Source of the DNA: Christensenella sp. UBA4675
GTDB lineage: Bacteria > Bacillota > Clostridia > Christensenellales > Borkfalkiaceae
DNA length: 58,038 nucleotides
Assembly: GCA_002405165.1 (NCBI GenBank)
Contig: DHLF01000003.1
Span: 1-58,038 of the forward strand
Reading direction: 5' to 3'
Each line of letters opens with the position of its first letter. Position 1 is the first letter of the stretch. Made by a program: the position numbers and the translations under genes. Below the pieces are notes generated by a model. The model saw only the letters and a program-made list of their open reading frames with translations, was not told the origin of the DNA and searched no databases. Of this stretch, positions 34,674-44,226 are shown piece by piece.

Positions 34674-35279
34674 TTACTGTACCCCGCAAGCTTTTGCTAT
34701 TTCGTCCCAGTATAAATTTTCGTATCCGCCGTTTTCGTAGGCTTGCTTTACGGCGTTTGCTATTATTTTAGCGTCGTCCTTTTTAAAGTAAGAAATTCCG
34801 CACATATTGTAAACGTCGTCGCCCACTTTGCCTACCCTTACTATTCTTCCGTTTTCGGTATTAAAAACCCAGTCGTCCGAATGTCCTTTTACCATTTTTC
34901 CATAATAACAGGAATTTTTAAATTGACCGTCAAAAATAGACGGGTCGGAAACAAATAAGTCCGCTTCGCATATAAAACAGTCCTCCTGTCCCATATGGTC
35001 CGCAACCGCTTTTATAGAAGAAATATTGTTTACCGTTTGATATTCTTTATTTTCGACTAAAACGACGTTTTTATATTTTTCGGACAAGAAATTAAACTTT
35101 TCTTTTAAATACCCTACTACTACGTAAATTTTTTTAACTTTACGCCTTTCTAAACCTTCTAAAACGGTTTCAATCATACTTTTGCCGTTTACTTTAACTA
35201 ACGGCTTTGGCGTTTCCAGCGTTATGGGACGCATTCTTTCGCCTTTGCCCGCACTCATTACAATTGCTATTTCATCCAT
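34674..35279 (-). CDS. Sugar/phosphonate nucleotidyltransferase, PntC-like
   Basis: 201 residues with the nucleotidyltransferase signature MSAGKGERMRPITLETPKPLVKVNGK at the N-terminus and CEADLFVSDPS as metal-binding motif. It resembles LicC and PntC, which make CDP-choline or CMP-2-aminoethylphosphonate. Neighbouring remnants of pepM, ppd and an AEP transaminase point to 2-aminoethylphosphonate as the original substrate. It is ~30 residues shorter than usual and stops at CGVQ close to the deletion that cut ppd, so its C-terminus may be lost. The frame itself is intact; activity is uncertain. Confidence 0.65.
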   Translation of the reverse strand: MDEIAIVMSAGKGERMRPITLETPKPLVKVNGKSMIETVLEGLERRKVKKIYVVVGYLKEKFNFLSEKYKNVVLVENKEYQTVNNISSIKAVADHMGQEDCFICEADLFVSDPSIFDGQFKNSCYYGKMVKGHSDDWVFNTENGRIVRVGKVGDDVYNMCGISYFKKDDAKIIANAVKQAYENGGYENLYWDEIAKACGVQ

Positions 35280-35287
35280 ATTATTTC

Positions 35288-35714
35288 CTATAATTCGTCT
35301 ATTAAAGTAATTATTTCTTTAAACGGCATAAGGTGAGAATCGGCTTCTTTCGCTCTATGATTTTTAAGAATTTCCATCGCCGTAGATTGCATTGCGGGGA
35401 ACGCGCTACGCGTCAATTGATTTGCGTATATTACGATGTTTACCCCGTGAGAAGCGAGTTCTTGTTCGGTAACGCTGTTAAAAGAAGTGGGAACAACGAC
35501 AATCGGCGTGGTTTTATTTTGACTTCTGAATTTATCGCAAAATTCGAATATTTCGGCAGGGTCTTTTTTACGACTATGTATCATAATTCCGTCCGCGTCC
35601 GCTTTAACGTAGGCAAAAGCTCTTTCTAGCGCGTCTTCCATTCCGCGTTCCAAAATTAAACTTTCTATATGCGCGATTATCATAAAGTCGTCGGTAAGCT
35701 GAACCCTTTTCGAA
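35288..35714 (-). pseudogene. C-terminal half of phosphoenolpyruvate mutase
   Basis: About 142 residues in frame: VQLTDDFMIIAHIESLILERG, DADGIMIHSRKKDP, VVVPTSFNS and NIVIYANQLTRSAFPAMQ, all conserved in PepM, the enzyme that forms the C-P bond. The N-terminal half with the EDKxFPK active-site loop is missing. The first ~13 codons of the open frame (from 35752) belong to the transaminase gene in another frame, so a deletion fused the two genes out of frame. Confidence 0.8.
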
Positions 35715-36643
35715 ATCCCAATTTTTATCGTCGGGATAAACTGCAGAAACAACTAACCCCGACTGCAATTCCCTTTTAATATAACTTTTAAACCCTAACT
35801 TTTCAAGCCCGTTATAAATTGCGTTATAAACTCTCGTATGTCTTGCCCATTTAGCTTGTTCGCCTTCTAAAAAGTATTCGTTTAAAGCTTGTCTTGTGGC
35901 GTAAACGGTTTGTACGGGCGGTGTAAAGTGCATTTCTCCCGTGCGTTCGAAATAATCGTATTGCATAAATAAATTGCAGTAATAAGAACGCTTAGGATAA
36001 TTTTTTGATTTTATTATTTCGTTTTTATTTCCTATTATAAACGATAGCCCCGTCATAGCCATAATGCCTTTTTGAGCGGAAGCCATGCAAAAATCTATAT
36101 TGTCCTTTTCTATATCGATAGGAATCATCGCAAAGAAGAAGTGGTATCTACCGTAAATATAGCGCCGTACTTGTGAGCTAATTCACCTATTTTTCTAATG
36201 GGGTTTAATAGTCCCGTTCCCGTTTCGTTATGCGTTGTGTGAACTAAAGCGATATCGGGATTTTCTTTTAACGTTTTTTCAACCAACTCTAAATCGGGTT
36301 GTTCGTCTACGGGGAATTTTAAATCTATATGGTCAAGTCCGTAATACGAGCAAATTTCAACCGCGCGCGTGGAATACGCTCCGTTGTTTACGACTAATAC
36401 TTTCTTATTTTCGGGAAGTAGTGAATTTAAACATACGTCTATGTTTATCGTTCCGCTACCGCAAAAGAGTACCGAAGTATATTTTTCTTCGCTTGCGTGA
36501 ACTATTTTAAGCAGGTCTTTTCTTATTCCCGCCATAAGTAAATCGAATTCTTTTTCTCTAGGACATATATCGGGAACTACTTGCGCCATTTTAACGCTGT
36601 CCGTGGTGGTAGATGGTTCGGGATTTAATAATACGTTTCTTTT
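35715..36643 (-). pseudogene. 2-aminoethylphosphonate aminotransferase, frameshifted and truncated
   Basis: Frame 1 (36643 to about 36137) reads KRNVLLNPEPSTTTDSVK, AQVVPDICPREKEF, VLFCGSGT and HTTHNETGTGLLNP; a one-base loss near 36137 (within VDTTSS) shifts it. Frame 2 continues FAMIPIDIEKDN, ASAQKGIMAMTGLSF (PLP lysine region), then ELQSGLVVSAVYPDD and WDFEK, where it is cut by the fusion to pepM. No start codon is in frame: the rmlD stop codon lies directly upstream. AEP transaminases of this family interconvert phosphonoacetaldehyde and 2-aminoethylphosphonate. The gene is not functional as read here. Confidence 0.8.
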
Positions 36644-36652
36644 ACTATCATT

Positions 36653-37555
36653 TTATCTTCTTTGATTTAAAAAAGTTTGTAAAAATCGTTGCAAAGCGTC
36701 TTTCCAGTCAGGCAGTGGCGTAAAACCGTTTTCTACAAGTTTAGATTTATCTAATCTACTGTTAAACGGACGTTTCGCCTTAGACAGCCCGTACTGCTGT
36801 GTGGTAACTCTATTGACCTTTACGTTTTTACCCGCTTGCGCAAATATTTCTTCCGCAAAATCCGCCCAAGAAATATATCCGCCTTCGTTTGTGGCGTGGT
36901 AGTAGCCGTATTTTTCACTTTCAACCATATCTACCAAAAGCCTTGCCAAATCGTAAGTGTAGGTTGGCGTTCCTATTTGGTCGTCTACAACCTTTAATTC
37001 TTTATATCCTTTATCGGCTAAGCTTAACATGGTTTTTATAAAGTTTTTACCGTTTTGTCCGAATACCCAAGCTATTCTTACGATAAAATATTTGTCTAAA
37101 TTTCTTGTAACCGCTTTTTCCCCGTCAAGTTTAGATTGCCCGTAAACGTTTAAAGGCGAATAGTCCTTACAATCGGGTTGCCAAGGTTTATCCCCTTGAC
37201 CGCTAAAAACGTAATCGGTGGAAATATATATCATTTTACAATCTATTTTCTTGCAAGCTTGCGCTATATTTTCCGTACCCGTTTCGTTTATTCTTTTTAC
37301 TTTTTCTCTATTTTGTTCGTCTTCCGCGTCGTCTACGGCAGTCCAAGCTCCGCAATGAATAACGGCGTCGGGTTTTATTAGTTCTAAAACGCTAAAAACG
37401 GCGTTTTTATCCGTAAAATCTAGCTTTATATAATCCTTAAAAAAAGCGGAACTCTCTTGAACGTCGCTACCGACCGCAATGTGTCCCCTTTTTTCAAGTT
37501 CCTTCATAACGTCGTAGCCGAGTTGTCCGCCTACTCCTGTAACGAAAACTTTCAT
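36653..37555 (-). CDS. rmlD: dTDP-4-dehydrorhamnose reductase
   Basis: 300 residues, SDR fold. NAD(P)-binding GVGGQLGYDV is at the N-terminus, and the catalytic STDYVFSG...YSPLNVYGQSKLDGEK holds the Tyr-x3-Lys pair. It makes dTDP-L-rhamnose, the last step of the rmlABCD pathway, all four genes of which lie in this cluster. It follows rmlB by 1 bp, and its stop codon abuts the remnant of a phosphonate gene. Confidence 0.95.
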   Translation of the reverse strand: MKVFVTGVGGQLGYDVMKELEKRGHIAVGSDVQESSAFFKDYIKLDFTDKNAVFSVLELIKPDAVIHCGAWTAVDDAEDEQNREKVKRINETGTENIAQACKKIDCKMIYISTDYVFSGQGDKPWQPDCKDYSPLNVYGQSKLDGEKAVTRNLDKYFIVRIAWVFGQNGKNFIKTMLSLADKGYKELKVVDDQIGTPTYTYDLARLLVDMVESEKYGYYHATNEGGYISWADFAEEIFAQAGKNVKVNRVTTQQYGLSKAKRPFNSRLDKSKLVENGFTPLPDWKDALQRFLQTFLNQRR

Positions 37556-37556
37556 A

Positions 37557-38597
37557 TTAAGTCCTTTTTGCGTAGTTTTTTTCTATCCAAAGCTTGTACT
37601 CTCCGCTTAAACATTGCTCCGTCCAAACTTTTCCTTCTTTCGACAAATACCATTCGATTGTTTTCTTAATTCCGTCCGCAAAACACGTGGTCGGTTGCCA
37701 ACCTAAATCTTTAATCGCTTTTGCGGGGTCTATTGCATAACGCAAATCGTGTCCGTGTCTATCGGCAACGTACGTTATTAAACTTTCGGGTTTGTTTAAC
37801 TCTTTTAAAATTATTTTTACTATTTCGATATTAGATTTTTCGTTGTGTCCGCCAAGATTGTAAACTTCCCCGACTTTTCCCTTTTCAAGCACTGCTAAAA
37901 TGCCGTAGCAATGGTCTTTAACGTATAACCAATCCCTTACGTTTAAACCTTTTCCGTAAACGGGTAAGGGCTTGTCTTGCAAGGCGTTACTAATCATTAG
38001 AGGAATAAGTTTTTCGGGGAATTGACGCTCCCCGTAATTGTTTGAACAACGCGATATGGTAACAGGCAAATTATACGTTCTGAAATATGCCAAAGTTAGT
38101 AAATCGGCAGAAGCTTTAGACGTTGAATAGGGACTACTCGTGTGCAGGGGCGTTGTTTCGGTAAAAAACAAATCGGGCCTATCCAGCGGTAAATCTCCGT
38201 AAACTTCATCGGTCGAAACTTGATGATAACGCTCTATTCCGTATTTTCTACAAGCGTCTAATAAAACGGCAGTGCCTAAAATATTCGTTTCCAAAAAAAC
38301 GGAAGGATTTAGTATCGAGCGGTCAACGTGGCTTTCCGCCGCAAAATTTACGACTATATCGGGCTTTTCCGTTTCAAAAATTTTATAGATTGCGTCCCTG
38401 TCTTTAATATCGTTTTTATAAAAAACGTAGTTAGGGTTTTTTAGCTCCTGCTCCATAGTTGCGGGGTTAGTGGCGTAAGTCAATAAATCTACGTTTACGA
38501 CTTTCCATTCGGGACGTTTTTCTAATATTAATTTACAAAAGCAATTTCCTATAAAGCCTGTCCCGCCCGTAACTAAAATAGTTTTATTTTTCTTCAT
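37557..38597 (-). CDS. rmlB: dTDP-glucose 4,6-dehydratase
   Basis: 346 residues, extended SDR. GGTGFIGNCFCKLIL binds NAD, and STDEVYGDL and YSTSKASADLL hold the active-site Asp-Glu and Tyr-x3-Lys residues. It forms dTDP-4-keto-6-deoxyglucose, the second step to dTDP-rhamnose. Its start overlaps the end of the flippase gene by 14 bp. Confidence 0.96.
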   Translation of the reverse strand: MKKNKTILVTGGTGFIGNCFCKLILEKRPEWKVVNVDLLTYATNPATMEQELKNPNYVFYKNDIKDRDAIYKIFETEKPDIVVNFAAESHVDRSILNPSVFLETNILGTAVLLDACRKYGIERYHQVSTDEVYGDLPLDRPDLFFTETTPLHTSSPYSTSKASADLLTLAYFRTYNLPVTISRCSNNYGERQFPEKLIPLMISNALQDKPLPVYGKGLNVRDWLYVKDHCYGILAVLEKGKVGEVYNLGGHNEKSNIEIVKIILKELNKPESLITYVADRHGHDLRYAIDPAKAIKDLGWQPTTCFADGIKKTIEWYLSKEGKVWTEQCLSGEYKLWIEKNYAKRT

Positions 38598-40011
38598 CTA
38601 AACTTTTATCCTTTTTAAATAATTTTATTATTTTATTAAAATATTCGTATATTAAATAAGCGCACAAAATTACGGCGTAAATTACAAACCCTTTTACCAA
38701 ACCGTCTACTTTTACCGTTATAAAAATAAAAGCTACGGTTAAAATAAGCTCTATTATAAATTCTTTTATAAAATTTTTCCCTATTATTTTCATTACCACT
38801 ATTTCCGACAAAACCGAACGGAAAAATACTATAAATACCACGCTATATAGCAATAAATCCAAATTTTTTAAAACGTAAGCGCAAATTAAAAACATAGTCA
38901 TTCCGAGCGTTACGGCTATTAAATTTATAATTAGCATACTTTTTTCTTTTCGATACGCTTTTAAATAGTTGTCCGTAAGCAAACTTACTTTACTTGCAAA
39001 AATTATTATGGGAAGCAATATTCCTATGTAATAAAGACTTTGTTTATATTTTGGCAACCACATTTGTAAAATTTTGCATAACGGGAAATAAAAAGCAAGC
39101 GCACAAAACAATAACGGTGAAATTACTTTTCTGATATTACCGTAAAAATCGGGCAAATCTTCCGTACTCATTCTTTTTAAAGACGGAAACAACACTACGC
39201 TTATCGCCGTTACGAAATTTAAAAATAAGTTTGTCGCGCTGAAACTATACGAAACTTTTCCAAACGTTAAATTATCCCAACGCCAGTTTACAATCATTTT
39301 AGCTCCCCCGACCAAAAGAGTGGAAGAGAAATATGCTATCATTAAAATAATTCCTGCCGAAACGTTTAACTTAATTTCTTTAAACGTTTCCTTTAAAGAA
39401 ACGCCTTTCCCGAAATACATTCCCTTATTAAAAAACATTCCGAGTAAAACCGCTATAATTTCACCAAAAATATCTGCTATGCAATACCAGTAAAAATGAT
39501 TTACCCTTAATAGTAATAGTAAAATTACGAAAATAGCAAAAATCAGCTTTTGAACTATTACCAAAAAAGCGTATTTTTTAATGCGATTAGTTAATTGAAA
39601 CGTATAGGACGTGTACGTGAAAACATTTTTTGTAATTATGCTTATCCCCACCAAAATGCCCAGATATTTATATGCACCACCTAAAAAACTATAAGAAAGA
39701 ATACAAGTAATTATAGTTAAAAATGCGTTAAAGGTAAGCAAAAATTGAAACTGCGACCTAAGTTTTGCCTTATCTAACTCTTCGTAATCGTATTGAGAAT
39801 ATCTTAATACTATACCGTCCAAAATCCCAAAATGTAATGCCCCGACATAACTAACATAAAGTATAAAAACTTGCCAGTAAGAATATTGATTTTCATCTAT
39901 AAATTTAGGAACTATAAAATTCAAAATAAAACCGGTAGATAGCGAAATTGTTTGCGCCACTACCGATAATATTACGTTTTTAGCTATTTTTTTTGATGAA
40001 ATTTTTCCCAT
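38584..40011 (-). CDS. Wzx-type polysaccharide flippase
   Basis: 475 residues with about 12-14 membrane helices, polysaccharide biosynthesis (MOP/Wzx) family. The N-terminus KNVILSVVAQTISLSTGF and FIVPKFIDENQYSYWQVFI are typical. It would flip lipid-linked repeat units across the membrane. Its place beside a Wzy-like gene and glycosyltransferases fits a Wzx/Wzy pathway. Confidence 0.87.
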   Translation of the reverse strand: MGKISSKKIAKNVILSVVAQTISLSTGFILNFIVPKFIDENQYSYWQVFILYVSYVGALHFGILDGIVLRYSQYDYEELDKAKLRSQFQFLLTFNAFLTIITCILSYSFLGGAYKYLGILVGISIITKNVFTYTSYTFQLTNRIKKYAFLVIVQKLIFAIFVILLLLLRVNHFYWYCIADIFGEIIAVLLGMFFNKGMYFGKGVSLKETFKEIKLNVSAGIILMIAYFSSTLLVGGAKMIVNWRWDNLTFGKVSYSFSATNLFLNFVTAISVVLFPSLKRMSTEDLPDFYGNIRKVISPLLFCALAFYFPLCKILQMWLPKYKQSLYYIGILLPIIIFASKVSLLTDNYLKAYRKEKSMLIINLIAVTLGMTMFLICAYVLKNLDLLLYSVVFIVFFRSVLSEIVVMKIIGKNFIKEFIIELILTVAFIFITVKVDGLVKGFVIYAVILCAYLIYEYFNKIIKLFKKDKSLDEEK

Positions 40012-40067
40012 AATTATCTTTTACCACTGCTACGAATAAAATCTCTTAATTAGCATTAGCATAATTT

Positions 40068-41111
40068 TTATTTATTTCTTAATTTTTTAGCTCTAATTTT
40101 TCCTAATAATGCTACGATTCGATATTGCTTTAATTCAATCAATTTTAAAGTAATTTTTCTTTTAAAAGACAACCCTTTACGCGACGCTTTTTTTAATGCC
40201 CGTTGCAATATATCTGCTTTTAAAAATTGCTTAAATCCTTTTACTTTTTCTCGGTACGGAGCAGGATTCGTTGCTCCGAAATATCCCGTTATTGCCGTTG
40301 TGACAATTACGTGTAACATACGAATATACAATTTTTCTTGTAATTTTTCTCTATTGTTACTGTTTTGAATATATTTTTCTATATGTTCAAAAGAATGCAA
40401 AACCATATAATGATTTTTTTCGTTATAAGAATTAGAAAAAGAATCTTGATTATAAACGTAATGCAAAAACGGTTGCGGTAAATAGTATGCCGATTGCAAA
40501 TGTTCAAACATCTGAATATTAAAAATATAATCTTCGGCCCCTTGGCGCAATTCGTCAACGTGTCTTATAGAATATTCTTCCAAAAAACTTCTTTTCATCA
40601 GTTTCGAACAAACATGCTCAATCTTTCCATCAAAATCCAAAACTCGTTCACAAAGTTGCGCGCATTCCTCAGGTTTGAATTCGAGTTCGTCATCTCCAAA
40701 AATTTTCTGAATTTTAGTCGTATGAGCATAATCGATAAATTCGTTCCAAAAAACCAGCTGTACGTTTTTCTCTTTTGCCGTATTATAAGCAACTTCGCAA
40801 GTATTTAATTCTAAGTAATCATCCCCGTCTAAAAACATTATATATTCTCCGCTAGCATTATCGAAAGCTGTATTTCTTGCCGCAGATACGCCTTTATTTT
40901 CTTGATGTATAACTTTTATTCGTAAATCTTGTTTAGCATATTCGTCGCAAATAATCGGACATTCATCCGGCGAACCGTCGTCTACAAGGATAATTTCTAT
41001 TTCGTTTAACGTTTGATTTGTTAAACTCCACAAACACTTTTTTAAATATTTTTCAGGGACTTTATAAATCGGAACCAAAACGCTTACTTTTGGAATGCTT
41101 TCGTTTATCAT
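40068..41111 (-). CDS. GT2 family glycosyltransferase
   Basis: About 347 residues. GT-A core: VSVLVPIYKVPEKYLKKC, LVDDGSPDECP, VSAARNTAFDNASGEY and the DxD motif FLDGDDY. The start is put at the second methionine (41111), which begins the domain; the longer frame to 41174 adds a very basic stretch without a ribosome binding site. It adds one sugar to the repeat unit; donor and acceptor are unknown. Confidence 0.85.
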   Translation of the reverse strand: MINESIPKVSVLVPIYKVPEKYLKKCLWSLTNQTLNEIEIILVDDGSPDECPIICDEYAKQDLRIKVIHQENKGVSAARNTAFDNASGEYIMFLDGDDYLELNTCEVAYNTAKEKNVQLVFWNEFIDYAHTTKIQKIFGDDELEFKPEECAQLCERVLDFDGKIEHVCSKLMKRSFLEEYSIRHVDELRQGAEDYIFNIQMFEHLQSAYYLPQPFLHYVYNQDSFSNSYNEKNHYMVLHSFEHIEKYIQNSNNREKLQEKLYIRMLHVIVTTAITGYFGATNPAPYREKVKGFKQFLKADILQRALKKASRKGLSFKRKITLKLIELKQYRIVALLGKIRAKKLRNK

Positions 41112-41204
41112 ATTTATTTTCAACCACCTTATACGTTTTTTCTTTACTTTTAACTTTTTTATCTTCCATGTCAATAAAAAAATTCTTAAAGTATTTCATT
41201 GCTT

Positions 41205-42401
41205 TTATTGTTGTAAGTTGCAACTAATCCTATCTTCAAAACAGTCCTTTCCTTTTAAGTTTTTCCCTTGATAAGCAATAAAAATCAATAAATAAAAATA
41301 CTGCGTGTATGAGTATATTTCGGAAATCATCATAACGAAAAAAGCACCGAATCCGGCAAGAAACAACGTTTTTACCGTTTTGTTTTTTATTTTTTCTAAT
41401 CTGTTACCACTAACTATTATTAAAGCTATAAATATAACTGTTGTAACAATTCCGCCGTCAAACAACAGCTGTAACCACTGGTTATGCGCTTGCCATAAAC
41501 TTTTTTCTCCGCCCGTATATCCCCAGTAAACAAAATTCCCGTTATTGTACATACCGTGTCCGAAAATCGGTTTTTCTTTTATCTTCTCTATTGCCAGTTC
41601 CCATATTTCCGTTCTTCCCGAAATAGTAGCGGACTTGTGTAGCACGTTTTGTATTAACCACGAAAACGATTTTATTAAAATTCCCGAAACGACTAAACCG
41701 CTTAGTAATAAAGCTCCTACTAATAAAATAGGCATTAGCTTTATTCCCCTTAACGATTTTAAAATAAAGTAAAACACGCCTAAAAATATTACAAAACAAC
41801 CTAAACCGACTATTGCCGTGGCTATATGCAGTCTATAAACGGTAGCGATAGAAATTATTAAACAATACAAACTTTTTGGCGAAGCTTTTACTTTATTTAA
41901 GTTGTCGCGAACAAAAGTTATGACTATTAAAGGAAATATTAGGTCTGTACATCTAGTCCTTATTCCTATAAAATACAATTCGTCAATAATTCCGTTGGGG
42001 TATATAAACGTTATTATTAAATTTATCGTTAAAATAACAGTTAAAACGTTGATTAAAGCGTTTAAAAAGAAATTGCAATCTTTTTTTATATAATAAGAAG
42101 ACGTTAAGCACAGCGTAAACAACACTATTGTAAAGTATCCCCACATAGTTACGTCGCCTTTTGCCAAGAACGTTTGCAACATAAACGAAACACGGAAAAG
42201 GACCACCCAGTAAAACATCATAGGAATGGGCGTTTTTTCTTTTAAGTATATAAAACAAATTAAACAAAAAGCAAATAATAACCCGACGATATACGTCCAG
42301 TTTAAAAATTTATATTTTACAAATAATTTCGGCTCAAAGCAAAAAATTAAAATAAAATATAACAAAAAGTTATTTGTTATTTGTTTGCGTTTCGTTTTCA
42401 T
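41205..42401 (-). CDS. Wzy/O-antigen ligase-like polymerase
   Basis: 398 residues with about 11 membrane helices. The large external loop carries SGRTEIWELAIEKIKEKPIFGHG and QAHNQWLQLLFDGGI, the conserved Wzy_C (O-antigen ligase/polymerase) motif. It should polymerise repeat units outside the membrane. The start overlaps the preceding glycosyltransferase gene by 32 bp. Confidence 0.85.
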   Translation of the reverse strand: MKTKRKQITNNFLLYFILIFCFEPKLFVKYKFLNWTYIVGLLFAFCLICFIYLKEKTPIPMMFYWVVLFRVSFMLQTFLAKGDVTMWGYFTIVLFTLCLTSSYYIKKDCNFFLNALINVLTVILTINLIITFIYPNGIIDELYFIGIRTRCTDLIFPLIVITFVRDNLNKVKASPKSLYCLIISIATVYRLHIATAIVGLGCFVIFLGVFYFILKSLRGIKLMPILLVGALLLSGLVVSGILIKSFSWLIQNVLHKSATISGRTEIWELAIEKIKEKPIFGHGMYNNGNFVYWGYTGGEKSLWQAHNQWLQLLFDGGIVTTVIFIALIIVSGNRLEKIKNKTVKTLFLAGFGAFFVMMISEIYSYTQYFYLLIFIAYQGKNLKGKDCFEDRISCNLQQ

Positions 42402-43509
42402 TTGCTAAGCTCCAAAAAAAATTTTCTAATTTGCTGATTTCATCATAAACGTCGTACCCCGTTTTGGCTACTTCAAGACGTTTACTTTCTCTTTTATAAA
42501 CCGATATACTTATAATTTTTTCAGCCCATTCGGAAGGACTTGCTTTAATCGATTTAAAATATACGTTTTCTACGACTAATTGCGTTTCTTTCGTAATCGT
42601 ATCGGAAAATAGACATTTTAACCCCGAAGTTTGGGCCTCTATTCCCGAAACGGGTAAACCTTCGTATAAAGACGGCATTACGAATACGTCGAACGCGGAA
42701 TAAAACTCGTTTACGTTATTTACGTTTCCTACGAATATAACGCGGTCCTGCAAGTTAAGGGCGTTTACTTGCATGGATATTTTTTCTTTAAGTTCTCCGT
42801 CCCCACACAGCATTAAAACCGCTCTTTCGTCTTTCTTTACTACTTCGTTAAATATTTTTATTAAAAATTCGTGATTTTTCTGTTCGTTAAATCTACCAAC
42901 GTGCCCTATAACAAACGCATTTGACGGCAAAGAAAATTCTTTTCTTATTTTTTCTCTTTTCTCTTGGGAAAAATCAAATTTTTTAGTATCTATCGCGTTA
43001 GGAAATATTTTAAAATCTTTTTTACCGTATAAATATTTTCCCGCTTCCGTAGAACACGCGAAACGATAGTCGGCAACTTTCCCCACGCCTTTTTTAAAAA
43101 ATCGCTTTATAAGTCCTTTTAAATTTTTTTCTGCCCCCGCTATATGAGAATGACTTATAGTTATAACGTTGTTTCCGTATTTTTTAGCCTGCTTTAAATA
43201 AACGGACATTAGTCCGTCCATTTGTCCCCAAACGATTTTATATTCTTTATGCTCTTTAAAAAATAATTTTAAATCTTTTTTATACTTAAAAAATCTATTA
43301 TCATTTCTAAACGACAACCGATAAATTTTACCGCCTAATTTTTCTATTTCGTCATCGTAAAAAAAACGCTCTTTATAATGAACTAAAAAATCGAATTGTA
43401 TTTTACTTCTGTCTATGCGGCGATATAAATTCATTATAAAACTTTCTACCCCACCGCATATCATTTTTCCGTTTATTATAAGTATTCTTATAGGCTCTTT
43501 ATTTTCCAT
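42370..43509 (-). CDS. GT4 family glycosyltransferase
   Basis: 379 residues, GT-B fold. N-terminal GKMICGGVESFIMNLYRRID, and C-terminal IGHVGRFNEQKNHEFLIKIF with MPSLYEGLPVSGIEAQTSG, the E-x7-E region of GT4 enzymes. It resembles EpsF-type transferases. It is the first gene of the second transcription unit, behind a consensus promoter at 43570-43598. Confidence 0.9.
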   Translation of the reverse strand: MENKEPIRILIINGKMICGGVESFIMNLYRRIDRSKIQFDFLVHYKERFFYDDEIEKLGGKIYRLSFRNDNRFFKYKKDLKLFFKEHKEYKIVWGQMDGLMSVYLKQAKKYGNNVITISHSHIAGAEKNLKGLIKRFFKKGVGKVADYRFACSTEAGKYLYGKKDFKIFPNAIDTKKFDFSQEKREKIRKEFSLPSNAFVIGHVGRFNEQKNHEFLIKIFNEVVKKDERAVLMLCGDGELKEKISMQVNALNLQDRVIFVGNVNNVNEFYSAFDVFVMPSLYEGLPVSGIEAQTSGLKCLFSDTITKETQLVVENVYFKSIKASPSEWAEKIISISVYKRESKRLEVAKTGYDVYDEISKLENFFWSLANENETQTNNK

Positions 43510-43569
43510 AATTCCCTTTTGTAGTAACTTTTTAAAATTTTAAACGTAAAACTGCAATATATAATAGAA

Positions 43570-43598
43570 ATTATAATATTTTTATAAATAAAAGTCAA
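43570..43598 (-). promoter_or_regulatory. Promoter of polysaccharide unit II
   Basis: Minus-strand TTGACT, 17-bp spacer, TATAAT, about 60 bp upstream of the GT4 gene and just after the rmlC terminator. Confidence 0.8.
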
Positions 43599-43629
43599 TA
43601 ACAAACAGAATATATCGCTTTTTATCTTA

Positions 43630-43663
43630 AAAAAATAAAAAAGGGTTAACTTTAATTAACCCT
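43630..43663 (-). terminator. Terminator after rmlC
   Basis: AGGGTTAA/TTAACCCT stem on the minus strand followed by a T-run (TTTTTTATTTTT). It overlaps the rmlC stop codon and splits the polysaccharide cluster into two units. Confidence 0.75.
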
Positions 43664-44225
43664 AAAATACTATTTTGCTCGTTTTTAAACAAGGATGCTT
43701 TTTATCTTTTTCGGATAAAAGTATTTCTCCGTCAAAATTCCAATTTATATTTACGTCGGGGTCGTCGTAAGCAATTCCGCCTTCGTCTTCGGGGTGATAA
43801 ATTTCGTCGCATTTATAGCAAAACGTCGCGGTGTCGCTCAGTACTAAAAAGCCGTGAGCAAACCCCCTTGGTATCATAAACTGATTGCCTTTTTCGCCCG
43901 ATAAAACAACCCCTTCCCACTTACCGTAGGTTTCGGAATCTTTTCTTAAATCTACGCAAACGTCGAAAACTTCTCCTTCTAAACAACGCACTAGCTTTGC
44001 TTGCGGAAAGGTTTTTTGAAAATGAAGTCCCCTTAAAACGCCTTTTTTGGATTTTGATTGATTGTCCTGCACGAAATCATATTTAAGACCCGCATTATCG
44101 AAGTCTTGTTTTTTATACGTTTCCATAAAATATCCGCGGTTGTCGCCAAACCTTTTTGTTTCTATAACGAAAACGTCTTTTATCGAAGTTTCTTTAAAAG
44201 TAAAATTTCCTATTTGTTTTTCCAT
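43662..44225 (-). CDS. rmlC: dTDP-4-dehydrorhamnose 3,5-epimerase
   Basis: 187 residues, cupin fold. FGDNRGYFMETYKKQDF, NQSKSKKGVLRGLHFQ (catalytic His) and IPRGFAHGFLVLSD are RmlC signatures. Third step of dTDP-rhamnose synthesis. It begins 1 bp after rmlA and is the last gene of unit I. Confidence 0.95.
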   Translation of the reverse strand: MEKQIGNFTFKETSIKDVFVIETKRFGDNRGYFMETYKKQDFDNAGLKYDFVQDNQSKSKKGVLRGLHFQKTFPQAKLVRCLEGEVFDVCVDLRKDSETYGKWEGVVLSGEKGNQFMIPRGFAHGFLVLSDTATFCYKCDEIYHPEDEGGIAYDDPDVNINWNFDGEILLSEKDKKHPCLKTSKIVF

Positions 44226-44226
44226 A

